From contig DAOWNN010000094.1 in the NCBI GenBank assembly GCA_030642585.1, forward strand, positions 1-7,959: 7,959 nt of DNA, written 5' to 3'. The notes beneath the pieces were generated by a model. It was not told the origin of the DNA and made no database searches. It was given only the letters and a program-made list of their open reading frames with translations. Below are positions 6,053 through 7,959 of this stretch, piece after piece; the first letter of the stretch is position 1; each line of letters starts with the position of its first letter. This stretch comes from Bacteroidota bacterium. GTDB taxonomy: Bacteria > Bacteroidota > Bacteroidia > Bacteroidales > VadinHA17. The position numbers and the translations under genes are program-made.

Positions 6053-7159
6053 ATGAAGGGTAATCTCAAATATTTTGTTCTCGCACTAACAGTAGTAATA
6101 ACTGCATTGGTTCTCTGGTATTTTAAGAATATTGTTGCGTATATTCTTCTAGCTGTGGTATTTTCCTTTATTGGAAGACCCATAGTTACCCTCTTGAATA
6201 AATTAAAATACAAGAATTTTCACATGCCAAATGGCCTGGCAGCTTTTATTACCCTGCTTGCTCTCTGGGCCATTATTGCGGGTTTTTTTATATTCTTTAT
6301 TCCCTTGTGGGGAAATCAAATCCAGGAACTTTCAAAAATAGATCTCAATGCTATTCAAAACAGTCTATCTGAACCAATAGATAGGCTTGAATCTATTATG
6401 TTTCAGCTTGATATTAATGGAGGAGAAGATATTTCCATTGAACAGATGTTAGAGAAAAAACTAATTTCTTTTCTCAATGTTTCAGCCATTTCAAGTGCAA
6501 TTGGCGGAACCGTTGGAGTGATGGGACAGATTTTTTTCGCTTTTTTTGCAGTTAGCTTTATTACCTTTTTCTTTTTAAAGGATAAACACTTATTTGCAGA
6601 AGGAATTTTACTTTTTGTTCCTACTAAATATGAAGAAAAATTTGAAAGTTTCCTCCATTCAACAAAAGAACTTCTGACCAGGTATTTTATTGGTATCCTT
6701 TTACAGGTAACTTCGATAACCATTCTGGTCACCCTGGGTATGGTAATTGTAGGTCTCAAGTTTCAGCTGGCAGCTGTCATTGGTTTTACCGCCGGAATAT
6801 TTAATGTAATTCCCTACATAGGTCCTTTAATAGGAGCTACCCTGGGGCTCCTGTTGGGTATTGCCAATCATCTTTATTTAGAGTTTTATTCTGAATTATT
6901 ACCTTTATTGGGTTTTATGGCCATTGTGTTCGCTATAGTCCAGGTAATTGATAATGTTGTTTTTCAACCTTTTATCTACGGAACTTCAGTGAAAGCACAT
7001 CCACTGGAAATTTTCCTTGTGATCATAATTGCCGGTAGCTTTGCTGGGATTCCCGGGATGATTCTCGCTATACCTGGATATACTGTAATCCGGGTTTTTG
7101 CCGGTGAATTTCTGGATCGCTTTAAAATAGTAAAAAAAATAACTGAAAAAATTGATTGA
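6053..7159 (+). CDS. AI-2E/PerM family membrane transporter
   Basis: A 368-residue polytopic protein of the AI-2E transporter (PerM/YdiK/TqsA) superfamily. Members are tied to export of autoinducer-2, Na+/H+ exchange or unknown substrates, so the substrate here is not assignable. It shows two N-terminal helices (about 7–24 and 27–43), a third after the GLAAF stretch, a long soluble segment of about 100 residues, then several helices. Family hallmarks are GIFNVIPYIGP (248–258), the D-N-V-V-x-Q-P segment and GIPGMILAIPG (332–342). An in-frame TTG at 6026 could add nine residues, but ATG6053 gives the natural charged N-terminus MKGNLK and is preferred. It follows the flavodiiron stop by 58 bp with no visible terminator, so read-through transcription is possible. 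Confidence 0.92.
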   Translation: MKGNLKYFVLALTVVITALVLWYFKNIVAYILLAVVFSFIGRPIVTLLNKLKYKNFHMPNGLAAFITLLALWAIIAGFFIFFIPLWGNQIQELSKIDLNAIQNSLSEPIDRLESIMFQLDINGGEDISIEQMLEKKLISFLNVSAISSAIGGTVGVMGQIFFAFFAVSFITFFFLKDKHLFAEGILLFVPTKYEEKFESFLHSTKELLTRYFIGILLQVTSITILVTLGMVIVGLKFQLAAVIGFTAGIFNVIPYIGPLIGATLGLLLGIANHLYLEFYSELLPLLGFMAIVFAIVQVIDNVVFQPFIYGTSVKAHPLEIFLVIIIAGSFAGIPGMILAIPGYTVIRVFAGEFLDRFKIVKKITEKID

Positions 7160-7166
7160 ATTAGTC

Positions 7167-7736
7167 ATGAACAGATTACGATCTTTTTTGTTTTTATTGA
7201 TCCTATCAGGCAGTTTATCTGTTTCAGGCCAATTGGATGCAAGCTTTCAGGCAGATACCAACGATATTCAATCTTATACCATTCATCTTAAAAGTAGTTA
7301 CCTGATTTCAGATACATCTGCCTTTACCTTTGCCTGGAATTTTGGCGATGGACAAGCGTCTCACCTTCCTGTCGTCACTCATTCCTATCAAAATTCAGGA
7401 AGCTATTTGGTTTCCTTTATGGTTTCAGATGCCGGGTCATCAGCTTCCTCCTCAATGAAAATCAATGTTCAGAGCAAGGTGGAGGTGCCAAATGTTTTTA
7501 CCCCCAACGGGGATGGTAAAAATGACTTCCTCGTGCTCAGAACCAATGGCCAAACCTTGTATTCACTTGCAATCTATAACTCATCAGGTACTCAGGTCTA
7601 TAAAAAAAATTCTTATACTTTCTCCTGGGACGGGAAATCTCCTTCAGGAACGGACGTTTTCCCCGGGATATACTATTATGTTATCACCCTTAATGACAAA
7701 TTTGTCAAATCAGGATTTTTTCACCTGATCAGATAA
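7167..7736 (+). CDS. Secreted PKD-domain protein with type IX secretion type B C-terminal domain
   Basis: A 189-residue protein predicted to be exported by Sec and then through the type IX secretion system. Residues 1 to about 20 are a signal peptide (MNRLRSFLFLL..., likely cut near SVSG/Q). Residues of about 28–105 form a PKD-like beta-sandwich with the hallmark WNFGDG (57–62) and the HSYQNSGSYLVS strand. Residues 107–189 match the gliding-motility-associated, CHU_C/type B sorting domain: VPNVFTPNGDGKNDF, the IYNSSGTQVY strand, F-S-W-D-G, GIYYYVI and the final SGFFHLIR. No catalytic domain remains, making this unusually small cargo. An in-frame TTG7152 overlaps the upstream gene; ATG7167 directly precedes the signal peptide and is preferred. 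The start lies 7 bp after the AI-2E-family gene, suggesting co-transcription. Confidence 0.9.
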   Translation: MNRLRSFLFLLILSGSLSVSGQLDASFQADTNDIQSYTIHLKSSYLISDTSAFTFAWNFGDGQASHLPVVTHSYQNSGSYLVSFMVSDAGSSASSSMKINVQSKVEVPNVFTPNGDGKNDFLVLRTNGQTLYSLAIYNSSGTQVYKKNSYTFSWDGKSPSGTDVFPGIYYYVITLNDKFVKSGFFHLIR

Positions 7737-7760
7737 GTTTGTTTTGCCAGAAGTATCAAT

Positions 7761-7779
7761 ATATTAATCAAATTAATAT
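7761..7779 (+). promoter_or_regulatory. AT-only perfect inverted repeat, possible operator upstream of DUF4492 gene
   Basis: ATATTAAT (7761–7768), spacer CAA, ATTAATAT (7772–7779) is an exact 8-bp dyad, centred about 40 bp before the GTG start at 7811. Its position fits an operator for the expected cytochrome bd operon. It could instead be chance in AT-rich DNA, or a weak hairpin; it lacks the GC-rich stem and T-tract of a terminator. Confidence 0.3.
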
Positions 7780-7810
7780 TTTACATAAATTCCTTAAGAT
7801 TACAAAAGCA

Positions 7811-7959
7811 GTGAAAACAGTTTTTAAGAAGATCTTCTACTTATACTATGATGGCTTCAGAACTATGACCTTTGGAAGAACCCTGTGGGTTATTATTCTT
7901 ATAAAATTATTTATCATGTTCGCCATTCTAAAGCTCTTTTTCTTTCCGGATATATTAAA
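7811..7959 (+). CDS. DUF4492 membrane protein (3'-truncated by window edge), likely first gene of a cytochrome bd operon
   Basis: The first 49 codons of a small protein beginning (M/V)KTVFKKIFYLYYDGFR, followed by TFGRTLWVIILIKLFIMF and a hydrophobic run to LFFFPDILK. This matches the DUF4492 family: a short basic amphipathic N-terminus, the conserved YYDGFR-x-M-T-x-G-x-T-L-W block and one transmembrane helix at about 26–45. In Bacteroidota this family is typically encoded directly before cydA and may be an accessory subunit of cytochrome bd quinol oxidase; that role is inferred from context. The start is GTG7811, since no in-frame ATG precedes the conserved block, and no Shine-Dalgarno is evident. 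The reading frame is open to the right edge. Confidence 0.85.
   Translation, partial: MKTVFKKIFYLYYDGFRTMTFGRTLWVIILIKLFIMFAILKLFFFPDIL

Noticed and set aside
6007..6213. Minus-strand open frame across the start of the AI-2E-family gene
   Set aside because: Antisense to a clearly conserved membrane protein N-terminus, with no recognisable features of its own.
7465..7728. Alternative +strand open frame (87 codons) inside the T9SS-cargo gene
   Set aside because: It overlaps the well-conserved type B sorting domain in another frame and its translation lacks any motif.
1..7959. CRISPR array, transposon ends, tRNA/rRNA genes, defence or toxin–antitoxin modules
   Set aside because: No regularly spaced repeats, no transposase or integrase coding sequence, no cloverleaf-like or rRNA-like stretch, and no candidate toxin pair were seen on either strand.

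Overview
The window looks like a piece of a Bacteroidota chromosome, plausibly from an anaerobic or microaerobic member near the Bacteroidales/Marinilabiliales. The evidence is an AT-rich sequence, the gene order rsfS–ftsH–DUF2007–cdsA–psd typical of this phylum, TAnnTTTG-type -7 promoter elements, a protein with a type IX secretion type B (gliding-motility-type) C-terminal domain, and a DUF4492 gene, which in Bacteroidota usually lies just before the cytochrome bd oxidase genes. Lineage below phylum is inference. Every supported gene is on the + strand and I see no convincing minus-strand gene.

Region 1 (1–4200) is a compact housekeeping run. It holds the 3' part of the ribosomal silencing factor gene rsfS (its start lies outside the window), the membrane AAA+ zinc protease ftsH, a small DUF2007 protein, the CDP-diacylglycerol synthase cdsA (TTG start overlapping the DUF2007 stop codon) and a short phosphatidylserine decarboxylase psd. 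Gaps are at most about 30 bp, so they are probably co-transcribed. CdsA and Psd are two non-adjacent steps of phosphatidylethanolamine synthesis; the intervening PS synthase is not here. FtsH next to lipid genes suggests a shared membrane-biogenesis unit.

Region 2 (4201–4685) is a separate small transcription unit: a TAnnTTTG element, a 97-residue exported protein with seven cysteines and a Lys/Ala-rich tail that I do not recognise, and a clear intrinsic terminator.

Region 3 (4686–7736) starts with another TAnnTTTG element and an A-type flavodiiron protein with a complete set of iron ligands (O2 and/or NO reduction). It continues with an AI-2E/PerM-family membrane protein and, 7 bp later, a small secreted protein made of little more than a signal peptide, one PKD-like domain and a type B T9SS sorting domain.

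Region 4 (7737–7959) has an AT-only perfect inverted repeat in the intergenic space, then the first 49 codons of a DUF4492 membrane protein cut by the window edge. A cytochrome bd operon is predicted immediately downstream.

I did not find a CRISPR array, mobile element, tRNA/rRNA or defence system. The least explained item is the cysteine-rich exported protein between the lipid operon and the flavodiiron gene.
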